From Muribaculaceae bacterium (GTDB lineage Bacteria; Bacteroidota; Bacteroidia; Bacteroidales; Muribaculaceae): a stretch of 36,181 nucleotides of DNA. Positions 15,926 through 22,851 of the stretch are shown here, in pieces (within the stretch, counting starts at the first letter, position 1; each line of letters opens with the position of its first letter). The position numbers and the translations under genes are program-made. Under the pieces are notes generated by a model. That model saw only the letters and a program-made list of their open reading frames with translations, made no database searches and had not been told where the DNA came from. The stretch lies in the NCBI GenBank assembly GCA_017547845.1, contig JAFYNZ010000040.1:1-36181 (forward strand). Direction: 5' to 3'.

Positions 15926-17026
15926 ATGAAGATAGTCGTAACAGGCACACGTGGCATTCCTAACATTCTTGGTGGTGTCGAAACACACTGCGAAGAGTTA
16001 TATCCACGCATTGTCAAAATGGGACATGACGTCACCATTATACGACGTTCGTGCTATGTGAGAGAAGACAACAAACTTGGTGAGTATAAAGGGATTAGAT
16101 TGCTCGATGTGTTTGCTCCAAAAAAGAAAAGCATCGAGGCAATCATTCACACATTTTTGGCAATAATCAAGGCTCGGAGTCTGAACGCAGATGTGGTGCA
16201 CATTCACGCAATCGGACCTTCCATCATGACACCATTTGCCAAACTTTTGGGGTTGAAAGTAGTCACCACCAATCACGGACCCGACTACGACCGTGACAAA
16301 TGGGGCAAATTAGCTAAAGCCGTATTAAAAACCGGCGAATACCTTGGCACAAAATTCAGCGATCGTGTCATCGTCATCTCAAAGGTGATTGCATCAATCC
16401 TTGAAGACAGATATAATCGTCGCGACACAGTGCTGATTTACAATGGTGTAACTCCTCCGATAAAATCCAAGAACACGGATTATATTGAGTCGTTTGGACT
16501 TAAACCCAAGAAATACATTGTCGCACTCGGTCGCTTCGTCAAGGAGAAAAACTTCCACCAGTTAATCGAAGCCTATACCCAAAGCAATACGAAAGATTTT
16601 CAGCTCGTCATTGCCGGAGATGCCGACCACGAAGACGAGTACTCCCTCTCTCTCAAAAAACTCGCAAAGGACAACAATGTCATATTGACCGGTTTCATTA
16701 AGGGAGAACGATTAAATCAAATCTTGACAAACGCTGCCCTATTTGTGCTTCCATCGTCTCATGAAGGACTTCCGATTTCGTTATTGGAAGCGATGAGCTA
16801 CAACATTGATGTATTGGTGAGCGACATACCAGCCAACACTTTGGACGTCCTCAAAAAGTCTGACTTCTTTAAGGTTAACGACATCGACAGCCTGAAAAAA
16901 GCATTAGAAACGAAGATTCACAACTCCGAACATTTGACTCATCGCGAGTATGAGTTGGGGGAATATGATTGGGATAGAATTGCCGAGCAAACGCTCAAGG
17001 TCTACGAGTCTGTAGTAAAAAAGTAA
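15926..17026 (+). CDS. Glycosyltransferase family 4, DUF1972-like
   Basis: This 366-residue protein begins KIVVTGTRGIPNILGGVETH, a start characteristic of DUF1972/rhamnosyltransferase-like GT4 proteins of capsule loci. ADVVHIHAIGPS, VVTTNHGPDYDRDKW and VIVISKV follow. The C-lobe has IVALGRFVKEKNFHQLIEAY and SSHEGLPISLLEAMSYNIDV with the E-x7-E motif. It is the last gene of the glycan locus, 39 nt after the radical SAM gene. No clear terminator is visible after it, and the AT-rich island starts soon afterwards. Confidence 0.9.
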   Translation: MKIVVTGTRGIPNILGGVETHCEELYPRIVKMGHDVTIIRRSCYVREDNKLGEYKGIRLLDVFAPKKKSIEAIIHTFLAIIKARSLNADVVHIHAIGPSIMTPFAKLLGLKVVTTNHGPDYDRDKWGKLAKAVLKTGEYLGTKFSDRVIVISKVIASILEDRYNRRDTVLIYNGVTPPIKSKNTDYIESFGLKPKKYIVALGRFVKEKNFHQLIEAYTQSNTKDFQLVIAGDADHEDEYSLSLKKLAKDNNVILTGFIKGERLNQILTNAALFVLPSSHEGLPISLLEAMSYNIDVLVSDIPANTLDVLKKSDFFKVNDIDSLKKALETKIHNSEHLTHREYELGEYDWDRIAEQTLKVYESVVKK

Positions 17027-17251
17027 ACTCAGACGATATACGACTCAACAAGCCTCATGTCGGCAGTGAAGAAGTAACGGCATAATTGTATATCAATTCG
17101 ATATGATTTTTCACAAGGGTATACATATAAATAGAAGATGCCATGTTTTGAAACACCCTCATGATAGCAGGTTGCGCCGAAACTTAGGAGATGCCACATA
17201 CGAGCAACCTTGCCACAATGACTTCACTACAAGCCAATAAATCAACGAAAG

Positions 17252-17371
17252 ATGATAGACATCGTCAATTTCATTCGCAACAATCCTGAGTGGCACAACT
17301 CCGACACGGCAAAACTATTTTCACCACCGAAGTTTGAAAACAAAAAAGAAAATAAAGGCTATTGGTTCTGA
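17252..17371 (+). CDS. Possible 39-residue small protein or remnant
   Basis: ATG 17252 opens a 39-codon frame starting MIDIVNFIRNNPEWHN and ending KENKGYWF. It looks protein-like at the start (hydrophobic and charged residues alternate), but I know no family. The final codons are part of the 19-bp repeat, which is read in another frame at its second copy. It may therefore be a gene truncated where the island joined. Confidence 0.25.
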   Translation: MIDIVNFIRNNPEWHNSDTAKLFSPPKFENKKENKGYWF

Positions 17372-17372
17372 A
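17354..17372 (+). repeat. 19-bp island repeat, copy 1
   Basis: AAAGGCTATTGGTTCTGAA occurs here and again at 18235-18253. Each copy lies 15-20 nt before the -33 element of a TA promoter, so it marks the left border of each cassette. Confidence 0.85.
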
Positions 17373-17388
17373 AAATATCGCTATTTTT

Positions 17389-17420
17389 CTTGCATAAATG
17401 TAATTTATAAATTACCTTTG
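17389..17420 (+). promoter_or_regulatory. Promoter of TA pair 1
   Basis: CTTG (17389-17392), a 20-nt spacer and TACCTTTG (17413-17420) fit the consensus. The start codon is only 4 nt past the -7 element, so the toxin transcript would be leaderless or nearly so. A second hairpin-like AT stretch (TAATTTATAAATTA) between the elements could be the operator bound by the HTH antitoxin. Confidence 0.75.
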
Positions 17421-17424
17421 CAGC

Positions 17425-17772
17425 ATGAAAGTCAGAGAAGTCATAACATATAAGCATTATTTTGAAGAATTTTTTGCTGCTCAAAATCAAAAAGTTCGAG
17501 ATAAGATAATCAAAATATTAAGCATTATCGAAACGATTGAGCGTGTTCCTGTTCAATATCTTAAATTTATTGAGGGAACAAACGGACTTTTTGAAGTCAG
17601 AGTACAAGTTGGTTCTAACATTTTTAGAATTTTTTGTTTCTTTGACGGCAATAAATTTGTTGTACTATTATCAGGCTTTCAAAAGAAAACGCAAAAAACA
17701 CCGTCTGGTGAAATTGAACGAGCAGTTAAATTGATGAACGAATATTATAAAGAAAAGGAGGAAGATAAATGA
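17425..17772 (+). CDS. HigB-like (Gp49/RelE) toxin of a type II TA pair
   Basis: The 115-residue protein fits the phage Gp49-like HigB family: short helical N-terminus, then NGLFEVRVQVGSNIFRIFCFFDGN and VVLLSGFQKKTQKTPSGEIERA. The pattern LxExR, RIFxFFD and GFxKKTQKTPxxEIxxA is typical of this family of ribosome-dependent mRNA interferases. The toxin comes first and the HTH antitoxin second, the higBA order. The stop overlaps the antitoxin start (ATGA). The gene is AT-rich compared with neighbours and probably horizontally acquired. Confidence 0.85.
   Translation: MKVREVITYKHYFEEFFAAQNQKVRDKIIKILSIIETIERVPVQYLKFIEGTNGLFEVRVQVGSNIFRIFCFFDGNKFVVLLSGFQKKTQKTPSGEIERAVKLMNEYYKEKEEDK
17755..17762 (+). 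promoter_or_regulatory. Shine-Dalgarno before the antitoxin
   Basis: AAGGAGGA ends 6 nt before ATG 17769, inside the toxin gene. It should keep antitoxin synthesis strong in spite of the overlapping start. Confidence 0.55.
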
Positions 17773-18062
17773 AAAATACTAAATCATTAGACCAACTTAA
17801 AACGCAATATTACGGCGAAGTTGGTACTCCGGAAAGAGATAGAATTGAACGCGAACTTGAAGCGTTACGTATTGGTTTCAAACTTCGTTCTGCAAGAGAA
17901 CAACAAAGTCTCACACAGGAAGAAGTGGCAAAACGTATCAATAAGAAACGCACCTTTATATCAAAGGTTGAAACTGATGGCGAAAATATAACACTAAAAA
18001 CTTTGTTTGATGTAGTTGAACGTGGTTTAGGTGGTCGCCTAAAAATCAGTGTTGAGTTCTAA
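17769..18062 (+). CDS. XRE-family antitoxin (HigA-like)
   Basis: The 97-residue protein has an N-terminal helical part and a helix-turn-helix domain (about residues 38-90) with LRSAREQQSLTQEEVAKRIN, KRTFISKVETDGENITLKTL. It would neutralise the toxin and repress the shared promoter. It overlaps the toxin gene by 4 nt with a good Shine-Dalgarno site. A terminator hairpin follows at 18087-18128. Confidence 0.85.
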   Translation: MKNTKSLDQLKTQYYGEVGTPERDRIERELEALRIGFKLRSAREQQSLTQEEVAKRINKKRTFISKVETDGENITLKTLFDVVERGLGGRLKISVEF

Positions 18063-18073
18063 ACGAACTTTGT

Positions 18074-18188
18074 CTTTTACGCATAGAGAATGTTGCTGCG
18101 CCGGAGTGGTGTGGCAACATTCTTTTTGATTTGAGCCTTTTTGTGATGTCAATCAATCTCATTGTGCCTCGTGGTTGGCACGAACTCG
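18074..18188 (+). repeat. Cassette 3' repeat, copy 1
   Basis: The stretch from CTTTTACGCATAGAGAATGTT through the terminator to GCACGAACTCG is closely matched at 19192-19292. The loop of the hairpin differs, but the stem ends, the TCAATCTCATTGT block and the CACGAACTCG end are shared. It includes the start of a gene remnant (18146-18256). Confidence 0.85.
18087..18128 (+). terminator. Terminator of TA pair 1
   Basis: AGAATGTTGC (18087-18096) pairs with GCAACATTCT (18114-18123) as a perfect 10-bp stem, followed by TTTTGAT. It lies 25 nt after the antitoxin stop. Confidence 0.85.
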
Positions 18189-18256
18189 CCTCGGTGATAC
18201 GATTCAATCTCTTAAAATTGAAGACCTATAGCAAAAAGGCTATTGGTTCTGAATAA
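18146..18256 (+). pseudogene. Truncated remnant starting MSINLIVPRGWHEL
   Basis: The frame has 36 codons. Its first 14 (MSINLIVPRGWHEL) match the start of the longer remnant at 19247. After HEL the sequence departs and runs through the second 19-bp repeat to TAA. The start resembles a family of uncharacterised Bacteroidales proteins that continue with LTDKQLRYVF-like sequence, known to me only as hypothetical proteins. The break after codon 14 marks a recombination or insertion point. Confidence 0.6.
18235..18253 (+). repeat. 19-bp island repeat, copy 2
   Basis: AAAGGCTATTGGTTCTGAA is identical to 17354-17372. Here it is read as KAIGSE at the end of the truncated remnant, in another frame than copy 1, so the conservation is at DNA level. 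Confidence 0.85.
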
Positions 18257-18268
18257 TACAACCTATAA

Positions 18269-18300
18269 GTTGTATATGTCGATTTTTTGTTTTATCTTTG
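18269..18300 (+). promoter_or_regulatory. Promoter of TA pair 2
   Basis: GTTG (18269-18272), a 20-nt spacer and TATCTTTG (18293-18300) fit the consensus. An in-frame TTG lies at 18298 inside the -7 element, so the true start must be ATG 18319. The leader is about 14 nt. Confidence 0.75.
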
Positions 18301-18318
18301 TCCCAAAATAAGAAAGAT

Positions 18319-18867
18319 ATGACTTTTGACGATATAACCGGTGATGGTCGCCTTTGGGCAGTGAGGTATGACGGAGCAAACGATAATGAATTATTTCGTT
18401 TGTTTGATCAATGGAATGATGTAATGTGGTTGCGTAATTTTTTCAAAGAAAATATTAACGACCTCAGTGCATATTTCAAAATCACTGACATCAATCAAGC
18501 TATCAGTGATACTATTGATGACAGCGAAATACTTGAAGGTGTTATCCTTGACATTTCGCCTGAAGCCAACCTTGATTTGATTTTTCGCCCATTAAGCAAT
18601 AATCGTACTATTGCTGAAATGTTGGAGAAAATGAAAGCTCGTGGAGAGAGAACAAATCGCCATGATTCTTGGTTAAGAATATATGCAATTCGTCTTGCCG
18701 ATGGTAAGTATATCATCACAGGTGGTGCTATAAAACTTACTGCAACAATGCAAGAACGACCACACACTCAAGCCGAACTTGATAAAATAGAAAAAGTGCG
18801 TCGTTTCTTACTTGACGAGGGCATTGTTGACGACGATGGTTTTATCGATTATATTAGCGAACTATAA
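18319..18867 (+). CDS. Putative toxin of TA-like pair 2 (uncharacterised family)
   Basis: The 182-residue protein is acidic in its N-terminal half (MTFDDITGDGRLWAVRYDG, then FDQWNDVMWLRNFFKENI). The C-terminal half has SWLRIYAIRLADGKYIITGG and AIKLTATMQERPHTQAELDK, followed by IEKVRRFLLDEGI. The strand pattern WLRIYAIRL-ITGGAIKLT resembles the core of Gp49/HigB toxins, but the catalytic residues are not obvious and the N-terminal part is extra. I recall similar Bacteroides proteins beside XRE regulators, annotated only as hypothetical. The position before an HTH gene in a cassette that copies TA pair 1 supports a toxin role; this is inference. Confidence 0.55.
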   Translation: MTFDDITGDGRLWAVRYDGANDNELFRLFDQWNDVMWLRNFFKENINDLSAYFKITDINQAISDTIDDSEILEGVILDISPEANLDLIFRPLSNNRTIAEMLEKMKARGERTNRHDSWLRIYAIRLADGKYIITGGAIKLTATMQERPHTQAELDKIEKVRRFLLDEGIVDDDGFIDYISEL

Positions 18868-18878
18868 AACATACGGAT

Positions 18879-19184
18879 ATGGATAATACATTAAACAGAC
18901 TTCGACAACATCAATCAGCCACTCCTTCAAGATGGCGCGAGGAGGCTGAGAAGAGAAAAGCGAACAAGGAATGGCTTCGCTATTCTCAAAATATCGCAAT
19001 GCGTATGCTTGATAAAATGGAAGCGGACGGCATCACTCAAAAACAACTTGCTGAGCGCATGGATTGCAGTCAGCAATATGTGTCTAAAATTCTGAAAGGG
19101 TGTGAAAACCTTTCACTTGAAACTATGGCAAAAATAGAATGTGCCTTAGGAATTACTGTTATGCAATGTGAATTAGCAGACTAA
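18879..19184 (+). CDS. XRE-family antitoxin-like regulator
   Basis: The 101-residue protein has a charged N-terminal helix region (RWREEAEKRKANKEWLRYSQ) and an HTH domain at about residues 45-95 (MEADGITQKQLAERMDCSQQ, then YVSKILKGCENLSLETMAKI). It lies 11 nt after the putative toxin gene and would repress the shared promoter and bind the partner. It is not closely similar to the antitoxin of pair 1, so the two pairs are not simple duplicates. Confidence 0.82.
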   Translation: MDNTLNRLRQHQSATPSRWREEAEKRKANKEWLRYSQNIAMRMLDKMEADGITQKQLAERMDCSQQYVSKILKGCENLSLETMAKIECALGITVMQCELAD

Positions 19185-19191
19185 TTCTTGC

Positions 19192-19292
19192 CTTTTACAC
19201 ATAGAGAATGTTACCGTACCTTTGAGGTATAGTAACATTCTTTTTTATGAAAACAATCAATCTCATTGTACCTCGTGGGTAGCACGAACTCG
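19192..19292 (+). repeat. Cassette 3' repeat, copy 2
   Basis: This is the second copy of the border seen at 18074-18188. It starts CTTTTACACATAGAGAATGTT, contains the terminator, and ends AGCACGAACTCG. The stem bases changed together (GTTGC/GCAAC in copy 1, GTTAC/GTAAC here), so the hairpin is kept. Confidence 0.85.
19205..19247 (+). terminator. Terminator of TA pair 2
   Basis: AGAATGTTAC (19205-19214) pairs with GTAACATTCT (19232-19241), followed by TTTTT. The inner TACC/GGTA can extend the fold. It lies 20 nt after the regulator stop. Confidence 0.88.
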
Positions 19293-19612
19293 ATGATAAG
19301 CAGCTGCGATACCTGTTCGGTCTGCTTGCCTATGATTACTCGTCGGCAGAAATTCGCACGCTATGCCTACTGCGTTGGAGTGGGCTGAATTCTTGTGCCG
19401 GTGAACGTAAAAGCAAGTTTACTTGGCTTTTGCCGAGTGCAGCCAAGAATGCAAGTGGCATGAAAGTCCTTTATCGCCAAGACAACAACTTTGTGCTGAG
19501 CCATGGGAGTGAGTAATTTATGCTTACGGTTACTTAAGTAACCGACGCTATTGAAGCCCTCAAGTGGCTTGATGAAATTCCATCGTTCCCGGTCATATTC
19601 TTGGGGAATTAA
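19247..19612 (+). pseudogene. Decayed Bacteroidales gene with three in-frame stops
   Basis: One reading frame holds MKTINLIVPRG-stop-HELDDKQLRYLFGLLAYDYS, then SAEIRTLCLLRWSGL, then about 40 further codons to stops at about 19514 and 19535, and resumes with AIEALKWLDEIPSFPV. All parts are in the same frame with no shift. The first stop is TAG where the sister copy at 18146 has TGG (Trp). I recall full-length relatives as hypothetical Bacteroidales proteins with the same start and the same WLDEIPSFPV-like segment; their function is unknown to me. ATG 19247 overlaps the terminator T-run. Confidence 0.7.
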
Positions 19613-19821
19613 TTGTTAAAAGTGATTGGGAAATAGCATCTTTGACTCGGCATAGAAGAATATCTTGGGATTGGCTTTGTAGTTATGGCAATTTTGATTA
19701 ATTTTGTGGGATAATAAGTTAGATTGGGATAGAAGTGTGCGTTTGACAACATTGGTCTGATGTCGGAAGACGAAGATGACTAAGAAACCTCGACAAAGTC
19801 GGCAGTATCTTCTACGTCATC
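19613..19821. other. Gap with the promoter of the glsB-like operon
   Basis: No gene is seen. The stretch carries the promoter at 19676-19706 and about 110 nt of leader. A CGACAAAGTCG palindrome lies near 19790-19800, about 25 nt before the ATG. Confidence 0.55.
19676..19706 (+). promoter_or_regulatory. Promoter of the GlsB/Wzi/nonulosonate operon
   Basis: TTTG (19676-19679), a 19-nt spacer and TAATTTTG (19699-19706) fit the consensus. No other good promoter is seen until 27895, so it may serve all seven genes up to 27721. Confidence 0.65.
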
Positions 19822-20847
19822 ATGATTGACATCAACAATGTCCAAAGTCGCATTCCGATTGACTCTACCGAGTATAACAGACGCATTTTTCAGCCCGATC
19901 TTGATACATATTCTGCAATGAACGATATCATACAACCAATAGACAAGTCGCTGATCATGGGTGAATTAATCCGCGAGCGATTTTTGCGTAGCACCAACAA
20001 AGGCGACAATGAGATATATGTCGTCGATGCTCATAATTCACCTCACACGATGCGTGAGATAGGTCGACTACGCGAGATTGCGTTTCGTGAAGCAGGTGGG
20101 GGTACAGGCAAGGAGTGCGACATTGACGAGTTTGACACTATGCCGACTCCATGTCGCCAGTTGATCGTGTGGAATCCTCAATCGCAAGAAATCATAGGTG
20201 GCTACCGCTTCATCTTGGGTGAAGATATCTGCATCGATGACAATGGCGTGCCTCAGATTGCAACATCTCACATGTTTCATTTCTCAGACACATTCTTATC
20301 CGACTACCTACCTCACACATTGGAACTCGGTCGCTCGTTTGTCGCACTTGAATATCAGTCGTCTAAAGCCGGCACCAAGGCTCTCTATGCACTCGACAAT
20401 CTCTGGGACGGACTGGGTGCGCTTACTGTGGTCTATCCACAGATTAAGTATCTTTTCGGCAAGGTGACGATGTATCCCGACTACGACGAGGAGAGTCGCG
20501 ACATGCTGCTCTACTTCCTTCACAAGCACTTCGCTGACAAGGAAGGTCTTGTGCGTCCTATTGAGCCACTCAAGACCAACTCCGACGAGAAACAGCTGTC
20601 GAAAATGTTCACCGGCACTACATTCAAGGAGGACTACAAGATACTCAACCACGAGATTCGCAACCACGGCACCAACATTCCTCCGCTGGTCAATGCCTAT
20701 ATGAGCCTGTCGCCTACGATGAAGATGTTTGGCACGGCCATCAATCGCGAGTTTGGAGATGTAGAAGAGAGTGGCATCCTATTGGCTGTCGACGAAATCC
20801 TTGAAGAGAAAAAAGAACGACATATCGGGACTTACAATGGCAAATAA
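19822..20847 (+). CDS. GlsB-like N-acyltransferase (GNAT/OlsB-like)
   Basis: The 341-residue protein resembles Bacteroides GlsB, formerly called putative hemolysin, which acylates glycine to give N-acyl glycine, the precursor of glycine lipids. Recognisable parts are NEIYVVDAHNSPHTMREIGR, LREIAFREAGGGTGKECDID and QLIVWNPQSQEIIGGYRFIL, then LELGRSFVALEYQ, a GNAT-type core. A shorter start at ATG 19918 (MNDIIQPIDKSL) would match my memory of GlsB better; the 32 extra residues may or may not be real. The usual partner GlsA (PlsC-like O-acyltransferase) is not beside it. It overlaps the Wzi-like gene by 11 nt. Confidence 0.75.
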   Translation: MIDINNVQSRIPIDSTEYNRRIFQPDLDTYSAMNDIIQPIDKSLIMGELIRERFLRSTNKGDNEIYVVDAHNSPHTMREIGRLREIAFREAGGGTGKECDIDEFDTMPTPCRQLIVWNPQSQEIIGGYRFILGEDICIDDNGVPQIATSHMFHFSDTFLSDYLPHTLELGRSFVALEYQSSKAGTKALYALDNLWDGLGALTVVYPQIKYLFGKVTMYPDYDEESRDMLLYFLHKHFADKEGLVRPIEPLKTNSDEKQLSKMFTGTTFKEDYKILNHEIRNHGTNIPPLVNAYMSLSPTMKMFGTAINREFGDVEESGILLAVDEILEEKKERHIGTYNGK

Positions 20848-22402
20848 AAGACTCCGACATATAATCTGCTTGGTGGTGGCAATGATTGTCGCCACGACCA
20901 TACCGGCATCAGCCGAATACTCGCTCGACTGGGAGGCTTCGACTACGGTCAACCTCGGAACAGGCGACTTTGCACCTTACTACATCATGTCCAACAATGG
21001 CGGTGTAATCACTCAGCCTATGACCATCATGGAGCGTGGCAAACTTTATCGCGAACTGAAGACCGACAAACGCTTCGAGTATGGATTTGGCGTTGATGTG
21101 ATTGCCAACTGGTCGAAAGCGACCGATTATAGCCGCTACGACCTCGGCACCGACAGCTACTATACCCACGCAGAACGTCCTGCTTACGCTTGGATTCAGC
21201 AATTGTGGGGCAGCATCAAGTATCGTGCTGTCTTCTTGACCATCGGCATGAAGGAGAACGACCGAAGCATCTTCAACATGCAACTCAGCAGCGGCAACTT
21301 GACAGAGAGCAACAATGCTCGACCTATCCCTCAAATCAGAGCCGGATTTCTTGACTTTGTCGACATTCCGTTCACCAACGGATGGGTAGAGATACAAGGC
21401 GAATTGGCCTATGGCAAGAATCTTGACAAAAAATGGATTGAAAATCACTACAACTACTACAACAATTTCATATCGACCGACTGGTGGTATCACTATGCTC
21501 GTTGCTATTTCCAATCAAAACCTGAGATGCCGTTTTCGGTCATTGCCGGTATGCAGCATGGCGCACAATTCGGTGGCACATACCAAAAGTATATCGATGG
21601 CAAACCTTATGGGGATCCTGTCACCCACAAAATTAAGCCATTGGACTTCTTCCACATCTTCTTCCCTACGCAATGGGGCAAGGGAGATGTTGCGGGTGAC
21701 CAAGTCTACTACATGGGCAATCATATCGGCACTTGGGACCTTCGTCTGCGCTATAGATTCCGCGACAACTCCCAGTTGATAGGCTACATGCACTCGCTAT
21801 GGGAAGATGGCTCGGGCATCGGCAAACTCAACGGATTTGACGGCGTGTGGGGGTTGGAATATAAGGCTCCGAAACCCGGTGTGGTCAGTGGCGTGGTGCT
21901 TGAATACATCGATTTCACCAACCAAAGCGGACATGTCCACTACAACAAAAACGACCACCCTGGCACTGAAATCAAGAATCACGCTCAAGGGGCCGACGAC
22001 TATTATAACAACTACATGTATAACGGCTGGACCAACTATGGTATGAGCATCGGCTCTCCATTCATCACCTCAACCATCTACAACACAGATGGTTATATGC
22101 GTTATCGCGATAATCGCATTCGCGGATTCCACCTCGGAGTCAACGGCGAAGTCAATGAGCATCTGGACTATCGCGTGCTACTCTCACATCGCACGTCGTG
22201 GGGCACTCCGTTCATACCGGCACTTGAAAAACGCCACGACACATCGATGATGATCGAAGCCGACTACACATTCCCCCATCACCCCAACCTTCACTTGAAA
22301 GGACAGATTGCCTTCGATGCCGGCAACTTGATAGGCAACAATGTCGGAGCACTCGTCAGTTTGACCTATAAGGGTGACCTAACTTTTAAATCAAAGAAAT
22401 AA
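20837..22402 (+). CDS. Capsule assembly Wzi-like outer-membrane protein
   Basis: The 521-residue protein has a signal peptide (HIICLVVAMIVATTIPASAE, cleavage near residue 27) and then a beta-barrel-like pattern of alternating residues, rich in aromatic pairs and W/Y girdles, as in the Bacteroidota Caps_assemb_Wzi family. SIKYRAVFLTIGMKENDR and FHIFFPTQWGKGDVAG resemble conserved Wzi segments. It would sit in the outer membrane and help attach surface polysaccharide. I chose ATG 20837; an upstream in-frame TTG or ATG would extend it into the GlsB gene without a signal peptide at the start. The next gene starts 1 nt after its stop. Confidence 0.8.
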   Translation: MANKRLRHIICLVVAMIVATTIPASAEYSLDWEASTTVNLGTGDFAPYYIMSNNGGVITQPMTIMERGKLYRELKTDKRFEYGFGVDVIANWSKATDYSRYDLGTDSYYTHAERPAYAWIQQLWGSIKYRAVFLTIGMKENDRSIFNMQLSSGNLTESNNARPIPQIRAGFLDFVDIPFTNGWVEIQGELAYGKNLDKKWIENHYNYYNNFISTDWWYHYARCYFQSKPEMPFSVIAGMQHGAQFGGTYQKYIDGKPYGDPVTHKIKPLDFFHIFFPTQWGKGDVAGDQVYYMGNHIGTWDLRLRYRFRDNSQLIGYMHSLWEDGSGIGKLNGFDGVWGLEYKAPKPGVVSGVVLEYIDFTNQSGHVHYNKNDHPGTEIKNHAQGADDYYNNYMYNGWTNYGMSIGSPFITSTIYNTDGYMRYRDNRIRGFHLGVNGEVNEHLDYRVLLSHRTSWGTPFIPALEKRHDTSMMIEADYTFPHHPNLHLKGQIAFDAGNLIGNNVGALVSLTYKGDLTFKSKK

Positions 22403-22403
22403 G

Positions 22404-22835
22404 ATGAAATCGACTATAGCACGCCTCAACGCCATATTGATTGTCGGCATCTGCTTGCTGACAGGTTGTACCCACAACAATGGCGACATCGGACCATTCT
22501 TCGGCAAATGGAAACTTGAGCGTATGACCATTAATTCAGAGGAAATCGCTGACTATGAAGGCAATATCTTCTGGTCGTATCAGTCGTCGACTATAAGCAT
22601 GACACGAGTGATTGATCCTACATCGTCGTTTATCACCTACGGCAATTGGGAGGTCGACGAGGACTACACCGTGATGCACATATCGTTTCCCGACAAGATA
22701 CACGCTCCGCTCCCCGAGACCTATTTGCTTAGAGAGTCGACGATAGACATCATAAAAATCAAGGGCTCTGAGATGATACTGCAATATGACTCGGCATCGA
22801 AAGGGCTCATCACATATTATTTCGTAAAATGGTAA
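22404..22835 (+). CDS. Lipocalin-like lipoprotein
   Basis: The 143-residue protein has a lipoprotein signal ending LLTGC (lipidated Cys at residue 22). GPFFGKWKLERMTIN is the start pattern of small lipocalin-like domains in Bacteroidales lipoproteins, and the rest alternates like an eight-stranded barrel. Its ligand is unknown. It is tightly packed between the Wzi-like gene (1 nt) and legB (16 nt), so it may work with the surface glycan at the outer membrane. Confidence 0.65.
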   Translation: MKSTIARLNAILIVGICLLTGCTHNNGDIGPFFGKWKLERMTINSEEIADYEGNIFWSYQSSTISMTRVIDPTSSFITYGNWEVDEDYTVMHISFPDKIHAPLPETYLLRESTIDIIKIKGSEMILQYDSASKGLITYYFVKW

Positions 22836-22851
22836 TAATACACACGACTAT

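Larger units (their letters stand above)
17027..17424. other. Gap between the glycan locus and the TA island
   Basis: There is no convincing long gene here. The stretch holds a possible 39-codon remnant (17252-17371), the left copy of the 19-bp island repeat (17354-17372) and the promoter of the first TA pair (17389-17420). From about 17370 the base composition becomes clearly more AT-rich. Confidence 0.6.

Noticed and set aside
18298-18318. TTG start for the putative toxin of pair 2
   Set aside because: The TTG lies inside the -7 promoter element, so it would not be in the transcript. ATG 18319 is used.
17354-19292. Integron cassette array with attC sites
   Set aside because: The borders include coding sequence and an intrinsic terminator, do not show the paired R/L boxes of attC, and no integrase gene is seen. 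A cassette-like exchange is kept as a finding without this label.
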